Below, one piece after another: positions 52,586-63,201 of a stretch of 64,000 bases of DNA (the first letter of the stretch is position 1; every line of letters begins with the position of its first letter). The position numbers were made by a program, and so were the translations under genes. The stretch is from Solitalea canadensis DSM 3403 (GTDB lineage: Bacteria > Bacteroidota > Bacteroidia > Sphingobacteriales > Sphingobacteriaceae), in assembly GCF_000242635.2 (NCBI RefSeq), contig NC_017770.1:310001-374000 (forward strand), written 5' to 3'. The notes beneath the pieces are model-generated. The model was given only the letters and a program-made list of their open reading frames with translations. It ran no database searches and was not told the origin of the DNA.

Positions 52586-52788
52586 TAGTTGGTTTAATCA
52601 GTTGATAGATTTATGAGAATAAAATTATCGATTTATACGAAGAAATTAACTATTAGTTTTCAGCAGGTTTAGATTAATATTTGTAAAATGATAGCAAATT
52701 AAAGAGCAGTCTTGCGGAATGCCTGAAATTTTTAATAATTTAAAACCCTGATTACATAGCCCGGCATTTATCATTTAAAGAATAATTA

Positions 52789-54870
52789 GTGATCATTTTT
52801 AGCAGTGTTTCTCCCTGGTGGATAATTCCATGTTTATTACTTGGCGTGGCTTACGCCTGGTTACTTTATCGTAATAGCAATTCATTAAATACCAATCTCA
52901 GAAAGTTTTTGGCTGTTGTGAGGGCGCTTGCAGTGGCATTTATTGCATTCTTATTACTCGCACCACTTATAAAAACTGTTTCCCGAACGGTTGAAAAACC
53001 ATTGATCATTATTGCGCAAGATAATTCATCATCAATTTTATTGAGTAAGGATGTTGAACGTTATAAAGCAGGATTAACAAAAGATTTGGAAGGACTTTCC
53101 AAAAAGTTGTCAGGAAAGTTTGAGGTTAAAACGTATTTATTCGGCGACAAAATTACAGAAGGAGCTGCTGTAGATTATTCTGCAAAGCGTACAGATTTTG
53201 GCCAGTTGTTTGACGAGCTGAATAGCAGGTATGCAAACCGGAATGTAGGGGCGATAATCATAACAAGTGATGGTTTGTATAACCGAGGTCCAAATCCGGC
53301 CTATCAAAAACTGAATTTTAATGCTTCAGTTTTTACAATTGCACTAGGAGATACCACTCCTAAAAGAGATTTGCTGGTTTCATCTGTTGATTATAATAAA
53401 ATCGCCTATCTCGGAAATACTTTTCGTATTACTATAAACATAGCCGCAAATGGATTTCCAAACCAGAAAACTCGTTTAACGGTTTCAAACGGTGGTAAAG
53501 TGTTGTCACTAAAAGAGATTCAAATAAACGCTGATGATTTCCGGCAATCGATTTCTGTGGATTTGGAAGCCGATAAAGCAGGAACTCAACAGTATATTAT
53601 TAGTGTTCAACCTTTACAGAATGAGATCACTACGAAAAATAATACCCAGCGTATTTTTGTGGATGTGTTAGATGCACGTCAGAAAGTGCTCGTCTTGGCT
53701 GATTCACCACATCCTGATTTAGGTGCAATAAAACAATCGTTAGAGAATAATAAGAACTATGATGTAACCACTGAACTGGCTGAAAAAGCAGGTGTCTTGA
53801 AATTTGGGGATTATAGTTTGATCATTCTTCATCAGTTGCCGTCTTCTGATGCGGCAAGCAGTGGAGTGGTGAGTAAGGTGGTAGCTTCTGGCGTTCCGAT
53901 ATGGTATATTCTAGGTAATCAAACTTACATTGATCTGTTTAACCGTGCACAGAACAGTGCCGTTGTAAATAATTTTCGCAATAGCTATAATGAAAGCCAG
54001 CCAGTATTTCAGGGTGATTTCTTTCAGTTTACGTTATCTGAAGCGGCTCAGAAGCAGTTTGCAGGGTATCCACCATTAAACACCCCATTTGCTAAGTTTA
54101 CACTGAAAAATCTGACAGGAACTTTATTAACGCAGCAAATCGGGACAGTGAAAACAGGGGAGCCACTGTTAAGCTTTAGTGACAACAATGGATTGAAAAC
54201 CGGTTATTTATTTGGTGAAGGCTTATGGCGTTGGCGTTTGGCCGATTTTCAAACGAATGGTAATCACGAAGCTTTTAATGAATTTCTGACAAAAACGGTT
54301 CAGTATTTAACGGCCCGCGAGGATAAGCGCAAATTCAGAGTTACTCAACCTAAAAAAATCTTCGATGAGAATGAATCGATTTTGTTTAATGCTGAGTTGT
54401 ATAATGATAGCTATGAGCCAGTTAATGATCCGGAAGTAACCGTTGTGGTAAAAAATAAAGAAGGGAAAAATTATAACTTTTCATTTAGTAAAACGGATAA
54501 GGCTTATTTTTTAAATGCAGGTGTTTTACCCGTAGGAGATTATACCTATACAGCCAAAACAAAGTTGGGAAGTAAAGAGCAATCTTTCTCTGGTGCATTT
54601 ATAATCAATGCTTTAAATGTAGAAGAGCTTCAAACTACCGCTGACCATCAATTATTATTTAACCTGGCCAAAAATAATGGAGGTGAAATGGTATATCCGA
54701 ATCAGCTTAACAAACTTGAAGAGCTGATAACAAACAAAGAAACCATCAAAACAATCACTTTTGAAGATAAAAAGCTCGATGAATTAATTAACTTAAAGTG
54801 GCTTTTCGGATTGATCATTACGTTGCTCGCCATAGAGTGGTTTATCAGAAAACGTAACGGGGATTATTAA
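52789..54870 (+). CDS. Membrane-anchored VWA-domain protein
   Basis: 693 residues starting at GTG (52789), since no ATG precedes the first helix. Two helices at about 9-26 and 40-60 are followed by a von Willebrand A-type domain with the metal-binding motif DNSSS (Asp-x-Ser-x-Ser) near 78-82 and the typical IIITSDGLYNRG strand near 155-166. Then come Ig-like/beta-sandwich regions (about 190-290 and 520-610), a central glutamine-amidotransferase-like alpha/beta part (about 300-400), and a C-terminal anchor KWLFGLIITLLAIEWF near 670-685. The layout resembles BatA/BatB-like or ATPase-associated surveillance proteins, but no MoxR ATPase is adjacent. Most of the chain should lie in the periplasm. 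Confidence 0.8.
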   Translation: MIIFSSVSPWWIIPCLLLGVAYAWLLYRNSNSLNTNLRKFLAVVRALAVAFIAFLLLAPLIKTVSRTVEKPLIIIAQDNSSSILLSKDVERYKAGLTKDLEGLSKKLSGKFEVKTYLFGDKITEGAAVDYSAKRTDFGQLFDELNSRYANRNVGAIIITSDGLYNRGPNPAYQKLNFNASVFTIALGDTTPKRDLLVSSVDYNKIAYLGNTFRITINIAANGFPNQKTRLTVSNGGKVLSLKEIQINADDFRQSISVDLEADKAGTQQYIISVQPLQNEITTKNNTQRIFVDVLDARQKVLVLADSPHPDLGAIKQSLENNKNYDVTTELAEKAGVLKFGDYSLIILHQLPSSDAASSGVVSKVVASGVPIWYILGNQTYIDLFNRAQNSAVVNNFRNSYNESQPVFQGDFFQFTLSEAAQKQFAGYPPLNTPFAKFTLKNLTGTLLTQQIGTVKTGEPLLSFSDNNGLKTGYLFGEGLWRWRLADFQTNGNHEAFNEFLTKTVQYLTAREDKRKFRVTQPKKIFDENESILFNAELYNDSYEPVNDPEVTVVVKNKEGKNYNFSFSKTDKAYFLNAGVLPVGDYTYTAKTKLGSKEQSFSGAFIINALNVEELQTTADHQLLFNLAKNNGGEMVYPNQLNKLEELITNKETIKTITFEDKKLDELINLKWLFGLIITLLAIEWFIRKRNGDY

Positions 54871-54884
54871 TTAGTCGATAGTCG

Positions 54885-54950
54885 ATAGTGAATGCTTTCA
54901 GTCTTATTTTATACTATGGTCTATGGACTATGGACCATGGTCTAACTCAA
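54885..54950. repeat. Two-word repeat after the VWA gene
   Basis: GTCGATAGTCGATAG at about 54874-54888 is followed by CTATGGTCTATGGACTATGG, then ACCATGGTC, at about 54914-54944. The second block matches the CCATGG/CTATGG words in the region 49021-49267. Confidence 0.55.
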
Positions 54951-54957
54951 AAATTAC

Positions 54958-55572
54958 ATGTCCATTTTACACCTTTTTGATATTTTAGGAACAATTGCGT
55001 TTGCTATTTCCGGTGCTTTGGCGGCCATGAACAAACGTCTGGATATTTTTGGAGTACTTATATTGGCATTCGTGACAGCGGTTGGTGGGGGAACACTGCG
55101 GGACGTAATGATTGGTTACACACCTGTTGCCTGGATGCGAAATTTCACCACTGTTTTAACAGTTTTTGGTGCTTATGTGGTGATATTGTTTGCTAAACCA
55201 TATGTTCATCATTTTAAAAAAACACTCTTCTTTTTCGACTCCTTTGGGTTGGGGGCCTTTACGGTAACCGGAATTGCCCAAGGATTGGCTTTTGGGTTGC
55301 ATCCGGCCTTGTGTGTAGCACTAGGCACTATGACAGGGGCGTTTGGAGGGGTGTTGAGAGATATGCTGATCAATGAAATTCCACATGTTTTTAGAAAGGA
55401 AATTTATGCAACTGCTTGTATTTTAGGAGGTACTTTGTTCTTTCTATTACAGTATTTTGAGGTAAGCCGGCATTTAACTGAAATAGCTTCAGCTGTTACG
55501 GTAGTTTTGGTTCGTGTAATTTCCATCAGGTATAAATTATACCTTCCAATGATTTACGAAAGGGAAGCCTGA
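54958..55572 (+). CDS. TRIC/YicG-type membrane channel (UPF0126 family)
   Basis: 204 residues with seven predicted membrane helices, as in prokaryotic TRIC channels. It has two internal repeats whose Gly-rich kinks are visible: AVGGGTLRDVMIG near 40-52 and GAFGGVLRDML near 125-135. The family conducts potassium or other cations, or moves small solutes in some members, so the cargo is not settled here. It stands alone between the VWA gene and enolase. Confidence 0.87.
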   Translation: MSILHLFDILGTIAFAISGALAAMNKRLDIFGVLILAFVTAVGGGTLRDVMIGYTPVAWMRNFTTVLTVFGAYVVILFAKPYVHHFKKTLFFFDSFGLGAFTVTGIAQGLAFGLHPALCVALGTMTGAFGGVLRDMLINEIPHVFRKEIYATACILGGTLFFLLQYFEVSRHLTEIASAVTVVLVRVISIRYKLYLPMIYEREA

Positions 55573-55706
55573 AAACAACATTTAGTGTTAATATTACACT
55601 AAGTATTGTTTGTTTTGATAACTTTAATAAAGTGTTCTTAATTTAATCAAATCAGTAATTTATTTGAATTATTTTATAAAATTAATAAAAGCCTGACAAA
55701 AATCAG

Positions 55707-55738
55707 TTTGTCTGTGTGAGTATTTTTAGCTACTTTCG
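55707..55738 (+). promoter_or_regulatory. Candidate sigma-A promoter of enolase
   Basis: TTTG (55707-55710), 20 bases, then TACTTTCG (55731-55738), one mismatch from TAnnTTTG. It predicts initiation near 55745 and a 95-base leader. Confidence 0.5.
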
Positions 55739-55819
55739 GCTGCACTATTAAAAGCAGGAATAACGGTTTGGGATAGCTGGGAAACAGATAATTTCTGCAA
55801 ACCACACAGAACATAATAA

Positions 55820-57136
<1,317 letters not shown>

Positions 57137-57147
57137 CCATAATATTT

Positions 57148-57208
57148 AACCGCAAAGGCGCGAAGGCACAAAGTTAATCTTTGCGTCTCCGCGCCTTTGC
57201 GGTTTTAA
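57148..57208 (+). terminator. Intrinsic terminator of enolase
   Basis: AACCGCAAAGGCGCG (57148-57162) pairs perfectly with CGCGCCTTTGCGGTT (57190-57204), with an inner CAAAG/CTTTG pairing, and TTTT follows. Confidence 0.88.
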
Positions 57209-57277
57209 TATCTTCTCATTACCTTTGAAAGAGACGGTATACGAATGTGCCGTTGAAACAGTAAGCTCGCAGTCAGT

Positions 57278-57577
57278 ATGATACAGAAACTTGTCTCCAT
57301 CGTAAAAAATAAATATTACTTAACACTAGTTGTTTTTTTTGTTTGGATGATGTTTTTGGACAGAAATGACTTTACGTCCCAATATGAATACCGTCAGAAA
57401 TTAAGTCAGATTCATAAAGATCAACAGTATTACAAAGAAGAGATTATTAAAGTTAAAAAAGATCTAAAAGAACTCTCTACTGATCCTGAACAACTGGAGA
57501 AATTTGCACGTGAAAAGTACCTTATGAAAAGAGATGGCGAAGATATTTTCGTGATCGTTCCTGAAGAAGAAAAATAA
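57278..57577 (+). CDS. FtsB/DivIC-type septum formation initiator
   Basis: 99 residues. It is a small bitopic division protein with a membrane helix at about 13-28 (YLTLVVFFVWMMFLD), then a coiled coil at about 40-70 (KLSQIHKDQQYYKEEIIKVK) and the family hallmark LEKFAREKYLMKRDGEDIFVI near 72-92. It should join the FtsQ/FtsL-type divisome complex in the periplasm. Enolase directly upstream is a frequent neighbour of this family, but a terminator between them indicates separate transcription or only partial read-through. Confidence 0.88.
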   Translation: MIQKLVSIVKNKYYLTLVVFFVWMMFLDRNDFTSQYEYRQKLSQIHKDQQYYKEEIIKVKKDLKELSTDPEQLEKFAREKYLMKRDGEDIFVIVPEEEK

Positions 57578-57905
57578 TCTTTTACTCATTTTTTGAATTT
57601 GTATCTTCAATTTCCTTTAAATTAAGTTATCAAATTCAACACTTTTGAGTAAATTGTTTACACGATAATGTGCGAATAGTATGCAAGTTCTAAAAGCGCT
57701 TCAATTTAAGGTTCTCGTTTGTTTGTTAGCCACTACCAGAGTAAGTTATAGGTTTAATACTTAAAAATGGCCCATCCTGCTCGTAGATTTTAAAACTAAA
57801 CTTATAGTAAAGTTGTTATAATATTAATACAAAAATAGTGTATGACTTTTATCATAAAACCTCAATTTGATACGTTTTATCTTTAAATAAATCAAAGTTC
57901 ATAAA
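57578..57905. other. 328-bp intergenic region without visible gene
   Basis: AT-rich. No coding frame, long repeat or terminator is convincing. A TATCTTTA box at about 57878-57885 lies 21 bases before the stress-protein start but lacks a properly spaced -33 element. Confidence 0.4.
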
Positions 57906-58715
57906 ATGAAAACCATATTAGTTCCAACCGATTTTTCTAAGTCCGCCTCAAATGCATTGACGTATGCCAAACGATTAGCGATTAATCACGGGTATAAATT
58001 AAGGCTGCTACATATTGTGCAAACGATGGTTGATCCTAATATGCCACCTGAGATAATTGATGATGTACTTACCACTCAGGAAAGAGATGCCAAAGAACGC
58101 AATGATGCTATTCAACAAGAATTGCACGATGCAGGAGTGGAAACAGAGGCTGTTACACGTCGAGGATTTCTTATTGAAAGTGAAATATTAGATGAGTTAA
58201 CCAAAGGAGACATCAATCTAATTATCATGGGAACAAAAGGCGTTACAGATTTAGTTGAAAAACTTTTGGGAAGCAATGCTTCATCTATATTAGAGCGTGC
58301 AACCTGTCCCGTGTTAGTAGTTCCTGCTAATATTGATCCGGAGAAACCATTGAAGAAAATTGTGTACACCACGCAGTTCCATGGAGAAGAGCTTCCTTAT
58401 GTTGAGCGTATTATGGATTTTGCAAGTAGCGTAAACGCGGATGCAACGATCCTGAAGATCAATACAAGTGATAAACAAGAAGAGTCACTAATCAATAAGC
58501 TTAACCTGGTTTCTCAAACGCTTAACTGCAAAGTTGAAACACATACAGCAAACTCAGTTTCTGAAGGTATCATCAATTATGCAAAACAAAATGATGTTGA
58601 CCTTTTAGTAATGGTTACGCATAAACGTACGATGATTGAGAAGTTCTTTAATCCTAGTTTAACGAAAAAGCTTGCTGAACATATTAACATTCCTTTGTTA
58701 GCATATCATGCATAG
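57906..58715 (+). CDS. Universal stress protein with two tandem UspA domains
   Basis: 269 residues. The first UspA domain (about 1-142) starts KTILVPTDFSKSASNALTYA and has the ATP-binding pattern GTKGVTDLVEKLLGSNAS (Gly-x2-Gly-x9-Gly-Ser type). The second (about 150-268) is more diverged: its VMVTHKRTMIEKFFNPSL segment lacks the glycines, so it may not bind nucleotide. Tandem Usp proteins are typical of Bacteroidetes and respond to starvation or stress. A terminator follows. Confidence 0.9.
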   Translation: MKTILVPTDFSKSASNALTYAKRLAINHGYKLRLLHIVQTMVDPNMPPEIIDDVLTTQERDAKERNDAIQQELHDAGVETEAVTRRGFLIESEILDELTKGDINLIIMGTKGVTDLVEKLLGSNASSILERATCPVLVVPANIDPEKPLKKIVYTTQFHGEELPYVERIMDFASSVNADATILKINTSDKQEESLINKLNLVSQTLNCKVETHTANSVSEGIINYAKQNDVDLLVMVTHKRTMIEKFFNPSLTKKLAEHINIPLLAYHA

Positions 58716-58744
58716 ATGTCTGCAACTACATAAATGATATAAAG

Positions 58745-58770
58745 AATCCTCCCTGTCGGAGGATTTTTTT
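58745..58770 (+). terminator. Intrinsic terminator of the universal stress protein gene
   Basis: AATCCTCC (58745-58752), loop CTGTC, GGAGGATT (58758-58765), then TTTTT. Confidence 0.88.
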
Positions 58771-58799
58771 ATTTTTAGATAAACTCAGTATCTATTCTT

Positions 58800-59793
58800 A
58801 TGAAAATTGCTTTCTTTTCAACTCGTAACTACGATAAAGAAATATTTAGTACCCTCAACGAAACGCATCATCAACATACAATCGAGTTCTTTGAACCTGA
58901 GCTTAATGAAAAATAGGTGATTCTTGCAAAAGGCTATGATGCCGTATGCATTTTTGTTAATGATCAGTTGGGTGAAAAAGTTATTACCGAATTGGCAAAC
59001 TACAAAGTAAAAGCGATTTTGCTGCGATGTACCGGTTATAACAATGTAGATCTGCAAGCTGCCAAAAAACACAATATTGCAGTTATGCGCGTAAGTCATT
59101 ATTCACCTTATTCGGTTGCAGAATATGCAATGACATTAATAATGGCTTTAAATAGGAAGGTTTATAAATCCTATAACCGCATAAAAAGAGGGAATTTCGA
59201 GTTATCCGGACTGATGGGTTTTGATCTGTTTAATAAAACCGTAGGGGTTGTAGGAACAGGAAAAATAGGACAAGTATTCAGCGCTATTTTAAAAGGTTTT
59301 GGATGCAGAGTTATTGCATACGACATTTATCCAAACAAGCAATGTGTAGAGAATGGGGTTACTTACGTAAGTTTTAGACCAATTATTCGTCGAATCAGAT
59401 ATTGTTAGTTTGCATTGTCCCTTAACGGAAGAAAATAAGCATATCATCAACGAGCAAACAATTGCGTCGATGAAACAAGGTGTTATGCTTATCAATACAA
59501 GCCGGGGAGGACTAATTGATACTAAAGCGGTAATAAATGCTTTAAAGACCGGTAAAATAGGTTCCTTGGGAATTGACGTTTATGAAGAAGAAGCAGAATT
59601 GTTCTTTAAAAATCTCTCAGATAAAATTATTCAGGATGATGTTTTTGCAAGACTATTAACCTTTCCAAATGTGTTAATCTCCGGCCATCAGGCATTCTTT
59701 ACTGTAAATGCATTAAACGATATTGCCAATGCTCCATTACAAAATGCAAGCGACGCTGAAAATGCCCTGTCTAATGAAAATTCCTTATCGTAA
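58800..59793 (+). pseudogene. D-lactate dehydrogenase-type 2-hydroxyacid dehydrogenase, inactivated
   Basis: Joining three reading segments recovers a full D-isomer-specific dehydrogenase of about 330 residues. The ATG at 58800 gives MKIAFFSTRNYDKEIF. A TAG at 58914-58916 then interrupts codon 39. The same frame continues through VVGTGKIGQ (cofactor site) to about 59370. One extra base in the T run 59372-59375 (before AGACC) shifts the frame, after which DIVSLHCPL, NTSRGGLIDT with the catalytic Arg, and the catalytic His in SGHQAFF follow. Two independent lesions with catalytic residues still recognisable suggest recent decay. The two later pieces are not likely separate genes. Confidence 0.88.
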
Positions 59794-59829
59794 ATTGTCT
59801 ACTTTTGCGAACTCAATAAGTTACTATTT

Positions 59830-60183
59830 ATGCCTAAAATCTATCATTTGTCGAGCTGCAGTACTTGCAGCAAAATAATTAAGCAAGCAGAAGAGGCCGG
59901 AATTTCTTTTGAAAAACAGGATATAAAGGCAGAGCCAATTACTTCGGCTCAATTAGATGCCATGAAAGAACTTGCCGGATCTTATGAAGAATTATTTAGC
60001 CGTCGTTCTCAAAAGTTCCGACCAATGGGCTTACATGAAAAGCAACTGACAGAGAATGACTACCGTGATTTGATTCTTCAGGAATATACCTTCTTAAAAC
60101 GTCCTGTTGTTATTGACGGGTTCAAAATATTCGTTGGAAACAGTGCCAAGGTAGTGGAGGCGATGATAGGTGAGTTGAAGTAG
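59830..60183 (+). CDS. ArsC/Spx-family thioredoxin-fold protein
   Basis: 117 residues. The N-terminal SSCSTCSK has a CxxC motif at about 10-13. The ArsC-type segment RRSQKFRPMG and the C-terminal LKRPVVIDGFKIFVG follow; the latter is the usual end of the active site region. Members are arsenate reductases or Spx/MgsR-type regulators. No ars genes are nearby, so a reductase or regulatory role cannot be decided. It is followed by a long perfect hairpin. Confidence 0.85.
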   Translation: MPKIYHLSSCSTCSKIIKQAEEAGISFEKQDIKAEPITSAQLDAMKELAGSYEELFSRRSQKFRPMGLHEKQLTENDYRDLILQEYTFLKRPVVIDGFKIFVGNSAKVVEAMIGELK

Positions 60184-60189
60184 AAAATA

Positions 60190-60262
60190 AACACACCCCT
60201 AACCCCTCTCAAGAGGGGAACCGCGTCCAGATTCCCCTCTTGAGAGGGGTTAGGGGTGTGTT
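60190..60262. terminator. 31-bp perfect hairpin between convergent genes
   Basis: Positions 60190-60220 and 60232-60262 are exact inverted repeats (arms begin AACACACCCCTAACCCC and end CAAGAGGGGAA) around an 11-base loop. It sits between the convergent ArsC-like gene and carA. This length is unusual for a plain terminator and resembles a mobile palindromic unit reused as one. Confidence 0.7.
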
Positions 60263-60337
60263 CCTTATCGCGCTAGAACAAAAACAAAAAACACCACAGG
60301 AAATCTGCGGCGTTTATATTTTTAAGTAAGCAATAAC

Positions 60338-61435
60338 CTATTTAAGCATCGCTATGAAATCATCAAATAAATAACGAGAATCGTGAGGTCCGGGTGATGA
60401 TTCAGGGTGATATTGAACCGAGAATGCATTTTTACCTTTTACACGGATACCTTCAATTGTTCCATCATTAAGATTGATGTGAGTGATCTCAACTTTATCA
60501 GAAGCTTTAACCTCATCAGGGTTTACGGCAAAGCCGTGATTTTGAGAAGTTACCTCGCAATGATTTTTAATAATGTTTTTAACAGGGTGGTTTAATCCAC
60601 GGTGCCCGTTTTTCATTTTATAAGTTGAAATACCGTTTGCTTGGGCCAACATTTGGTGACCTAAACAAATACCAAACATTGGTTTTTCGGCAGCAACTAT
60701 TTTCTTAACGGTATCAACACCATAAGGCATAGCTCCAGGATCGCCTGGGCCATTAGAAATAAAGTAACCCTGAGGATTCCATTGCTCCATTTCTTCAAAC
60801 GTTGTTTTTGCAGGGAATACCTTGCAATAAACATCGCGCTCATCAAAATTGCGGAGAATGTTTTTCTTTACACCTAAGTCTAAAACGGCTACACGGTGGG
60901 TAGCTTCAGGATTTCCGTAAAAATAAGGTTCACGGGTACTTACTTCCGAAGATAATTCCAAGCCTGCCATTGAAGGAACTTCGCTAAGTTTCTTTTTCAA
61001 TTCATCAAGGTCAAGGGTTTCAGAAGAAATGATACCATTCATGGCTCCTTTATCGCGGATGTGACGTACCAATTGACGAGTATCTACATCGCAAATTGCC
61101 ACTACATTTTCGTTAAGGTAATATTCCTGGATCGATTCATCAGCCATTTTACGTGAATAATTCGACGTGAAATTCTTACAAACCAATCCTGCAATTTTTA
61201 CCGAACCAGATTCAACTTCTTCATCGCTGATACCATAGTTACCAATGTGTGCATTGGTCGTAACCATGATTTGACGATAGTACGAAGGATCTGTGAAAAT
61301 TTCCTGATAACCGGTCATTCCGGTGTTAAAACAAATCTCGCCGGTAGTGGTACCTATTTTACCGGCAGCTTTTCCATGGAATACCGTACCATCTTCAAGT
61401 AATAGTACAGCAGGGATTTTCTCGAACGTGCTCAT
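60338..61435 (-). CDS. carA: Carbamoyl-phosphate synthase, small (glutaminase) subunit
   Basis: 365 residues from the ATG at 61435. A longer start at 61477 would run through the promoter-like box and is rejected. The N-terminal CPSase domain starts LLLEDGTVFHGKAAG and has the GEICFNTGMTGYQEI stretch. The C-terminal class I amidotransferase carries the nucleophile Cys in FGICLGHQM and His/Glu in HPESSPGP. It supplies ammonia from glutamine to the large subunit for arginine and pyrimidine synthesis. carB is not in the window. It is divergent from panB with a 64-bp gap. Confidence 0.96.
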   Translation of the reverse strand: MSTFEKIPAVLLLEDGTVFHGKAAGKIGTTTGEICFNTGMTGYQEIFTDPSYYRQIMVTTNAHIGNYGISDEEVESGSVKIAGLVCKNFTSNYSRKMADESIQEYYLNENVVAICDVDTRQLVRHIRDKGAMNGIISSETLDLDELKKKLSEVPSMAGLELSSEVSTREPYFYGNPEATHRVAVLDLGVKKNILRNFDERDVYCKVFPAKTTFEEMEQWNPQGYFISNGPGDPGAMPYGVDTVKKIVAAEKPMFGICLGHQMLAQANGISTYKMKNGHRGLNHPVKNIIKNHCEVTSQNHGFAVNPDEVKASDKVEITHINLNDGTIEGIRVKGKNAFSVQYHPESSPGPHDSRYLFDDFIAMLK

Positions 61436-61442
61436 TAAGTTG

Positions 61443-61450
61443 CAAAGGTA
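61443..61450 (-). promoter_or_regulatory. -7 box of carA
   Basis: TACCTTTG on the minus strand is an exact TAnnTTTG match seven bases upstream of the start codon, giving a leaderless or near-leaderless transcript. No properly spaced TTTG is seen upstream. Confidence 0.4.
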
Positions 61451-61499
61451 GAAAAAATCAGGTACTTTCGCCTGCATTTATTCAATTAAATCCTACAAA

Positions 61500-62315
61500 A
61501 TGTCAGTCAATACCGAAATACGTAGAATTACCACTAATACCGTACAGGAAATGAAACTGAACGGCGAAAAAATTTCAATGCTAACGGCTTATGATTACTC
61601 GACAGCAGTAATTCTTGATGGTGCCGGAATTGATGTTATTTTGGTAGGTGATTCGGCGTCAAATGTAATGGCGGGGCATGAGACTACGCTTCCTATTACA
61701 CTTGACCAAATGATTTATCATGCTTCGTCGGTAGTACGTGGTACTAAACGTGCATTGATAGTGGTTGATTTACCTTTTGGTTCTTATCAGGGTAATTCAA
61801 AAGAAGCTTTAGCCTCTGCTATTCGCATAATGAAAGAATCAGGAGCTCACGGTGTAAAATTAGAAGGTGGTGCTGAAGTGAAAGATTCTATAGAGCGTAT
61901 TATATCTGCAGGTATTCCGGTAATGGGACACCTTGGATTAACTCCACAGTCGATCTATAAGTTCGGAACCTATTCAGTAAGAGCCAAAGAGGATGCTGAA
62001 GCCAATAAGTTGTTATCTGATATTCAAATACTACAAGATGCGGGGTGTTTTGCCGTTGTGTTGGAAAAAATACCTGCTAAATTGGGAAAAGAAGCAACTT
62101 CATTAGTTAAAATTCCGACTATTGGCATAGGTGCAGGACCGGATGTTGACGGACAAGTGCTGGTGGTGAATGATATGTTGGGTATTACTAAAGGCTTCCG
62201 CCCAAGATTTTTGCGTCAGTATTTAAACTTATTTGAAGAGATTACCGGTGCGGTAAAACAATACATCACTGATGTAAAAAGTCAGGATTTTCCTGGAAAA
62301 AAGGAACAATATTAA
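61500..62315 (+). CDS. panB: 3-methyl-2-oxobutanoate hydroxymethyltransferase
   Basis: 271 residues, usual length. It forms ketopantoate from 2-oxoisovalerate and methylene-tetrahydrofolate in pantothenate synthesis. Diagnostic parts are [20 protein letters not shown], the metal-binding [36 protein letters not shown] with the conserved Lys/Glu, [10 protein letters not shown] and IGIGAG. No other pan gene is adjacent in the window. Confidence 0.96.
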   Translation: MSVNTEIRRITTNTVQEMKLNGEKISMLTAYDYSTAVILDGAGIDVILVGDSASNVMAGHETTLPITLDQMIYHASSVVRGTKRALIVVDLPFGSYQGNSKEALASAIRIMKESGAHGVKLEGGAEVKDSIERIISAGIPVMGHLGLTPQSIYKFGTYSVRAKEDAEANKLLSDIQILQDAGCFAVVLEKIPAKLGKEATSLVKIPTIGIGAGPDVDGQVLVVNDMLGITKGFRPRFLRQYLNLFEEITGAVKQYITDVKSQDFPGKKEQY

Positions 62316-62393
62316 TTAGCAGCGAAATAAATATTAATTGGCAGGCCCGATCACTGATCTGGTACTGTTTTTCATCATAATTAACTAATAGGG

Positions 62394-63101
62394 ATGGGGA
62401 AAGGGTTAGTTAATACATATACTTATAAAGACATTGAAGTTCTTTATGAAGACAATCATATACTAGCTATCAATAAGCCGGCAGGAATTGCTGTTCAGTC
62501 TGATGAATCAGGAGATAAGCCACTGATCGACTTTGTTAAAGATTATATTAAATATACTTACGATAAACCTGGTGCTGCTTTTGCAGGGCTGATACATCGT
62601 TTGGACCGACCGGTAAGTGGAGTAATACTTTTTGCTAAAACAAGCAAAGCATTAGAACGCTTCAATAAGCTGTTTAAAGGGCGAGATATCCATAAAACTT
62701 ATTGGGCCGTTGTAAAAAATGCTCCTCCTAAAAAAGAAGATACGCTCATCAACTATCTGAGAAAGAATCCGCAAACGAATACCTCCAAAGCTTACGATAA
62801 AGAAATTGAAGGAAGTTTAAGAAGTGAGCTTTCTTATAAAGTGCTTTCCAAATCAGACTCCTATTATCTGCTAGAGATAAATCCGTTAACCGGTCGTCAT
62901 CATCAAATTCGTGTGCAGTTAGCCAATATGGGTTGTCCAATTCGGGGCGACAGGAAATATGGGTTTCAACGCTCTAATCCCGACTGGAGTATTAATCTGC
63001 ATGCAAGAAAAATTACGTTTGAACATCCGGTAAAGAAAGAACCCATGGAAATTATTGCTCCATTGCCTTCGGATCCTATTTGGCGAAATTTTAATATATA
63101 A
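62394..63101 (+). CDS. RluA-family pseudouridine synthase
   Basis: 235 residues. The catalytic Asp lies in LIHRLDRPVSGVILFAKT near 68-85, the N-terminal EDNHILAINKPAGIAVQ and the C-terminal GRHHQIRVQLANMG are hallmark segments. It lacks an S4 domain, so it is a compact member; rRNA or tRNA target position cannot be told. The start is the ATG at 62394, with GGG just upstream. Confidence 0.92.
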   Translation: MGKGLVNTYTYKDIEVLYEDNHILAINKPAGIAVQSDESGDKPLIDFVKDYIKYTYDKPGAAFAGLIHRLDRPVSGVILFAKTSKALERFNKLFKGRDIHKTYWAVVKNAPPKKEDTLINYLRKNPQTNTSKAYDKEIEGSLRSELSYKVLSKSDSYYLLEINPLTGRHHQIRVQLANMGCPIRGDRKYGFQRSNPDWSINLHARKITFEHPVKKEPMEIIAPLPSDPIWRNFNI

Positions 63102-63201
63102 TCCTAATAATAAATTGCCGTATCATTTTACAGTTATAAATAGTAATTTATAGGTAAATGATATGCTTCATTAATTTGCGCTCAACATTAATTTAACGCT
63201 G

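Noticed and set aside
58917-59793. Two separate short dehydrogenase genes
   Set aside because: Both pieces and the 38 codons before them join into one known enzyme once a stop codon and a one-base shift are ignored; the starts would be GTG and TTG inside domains.
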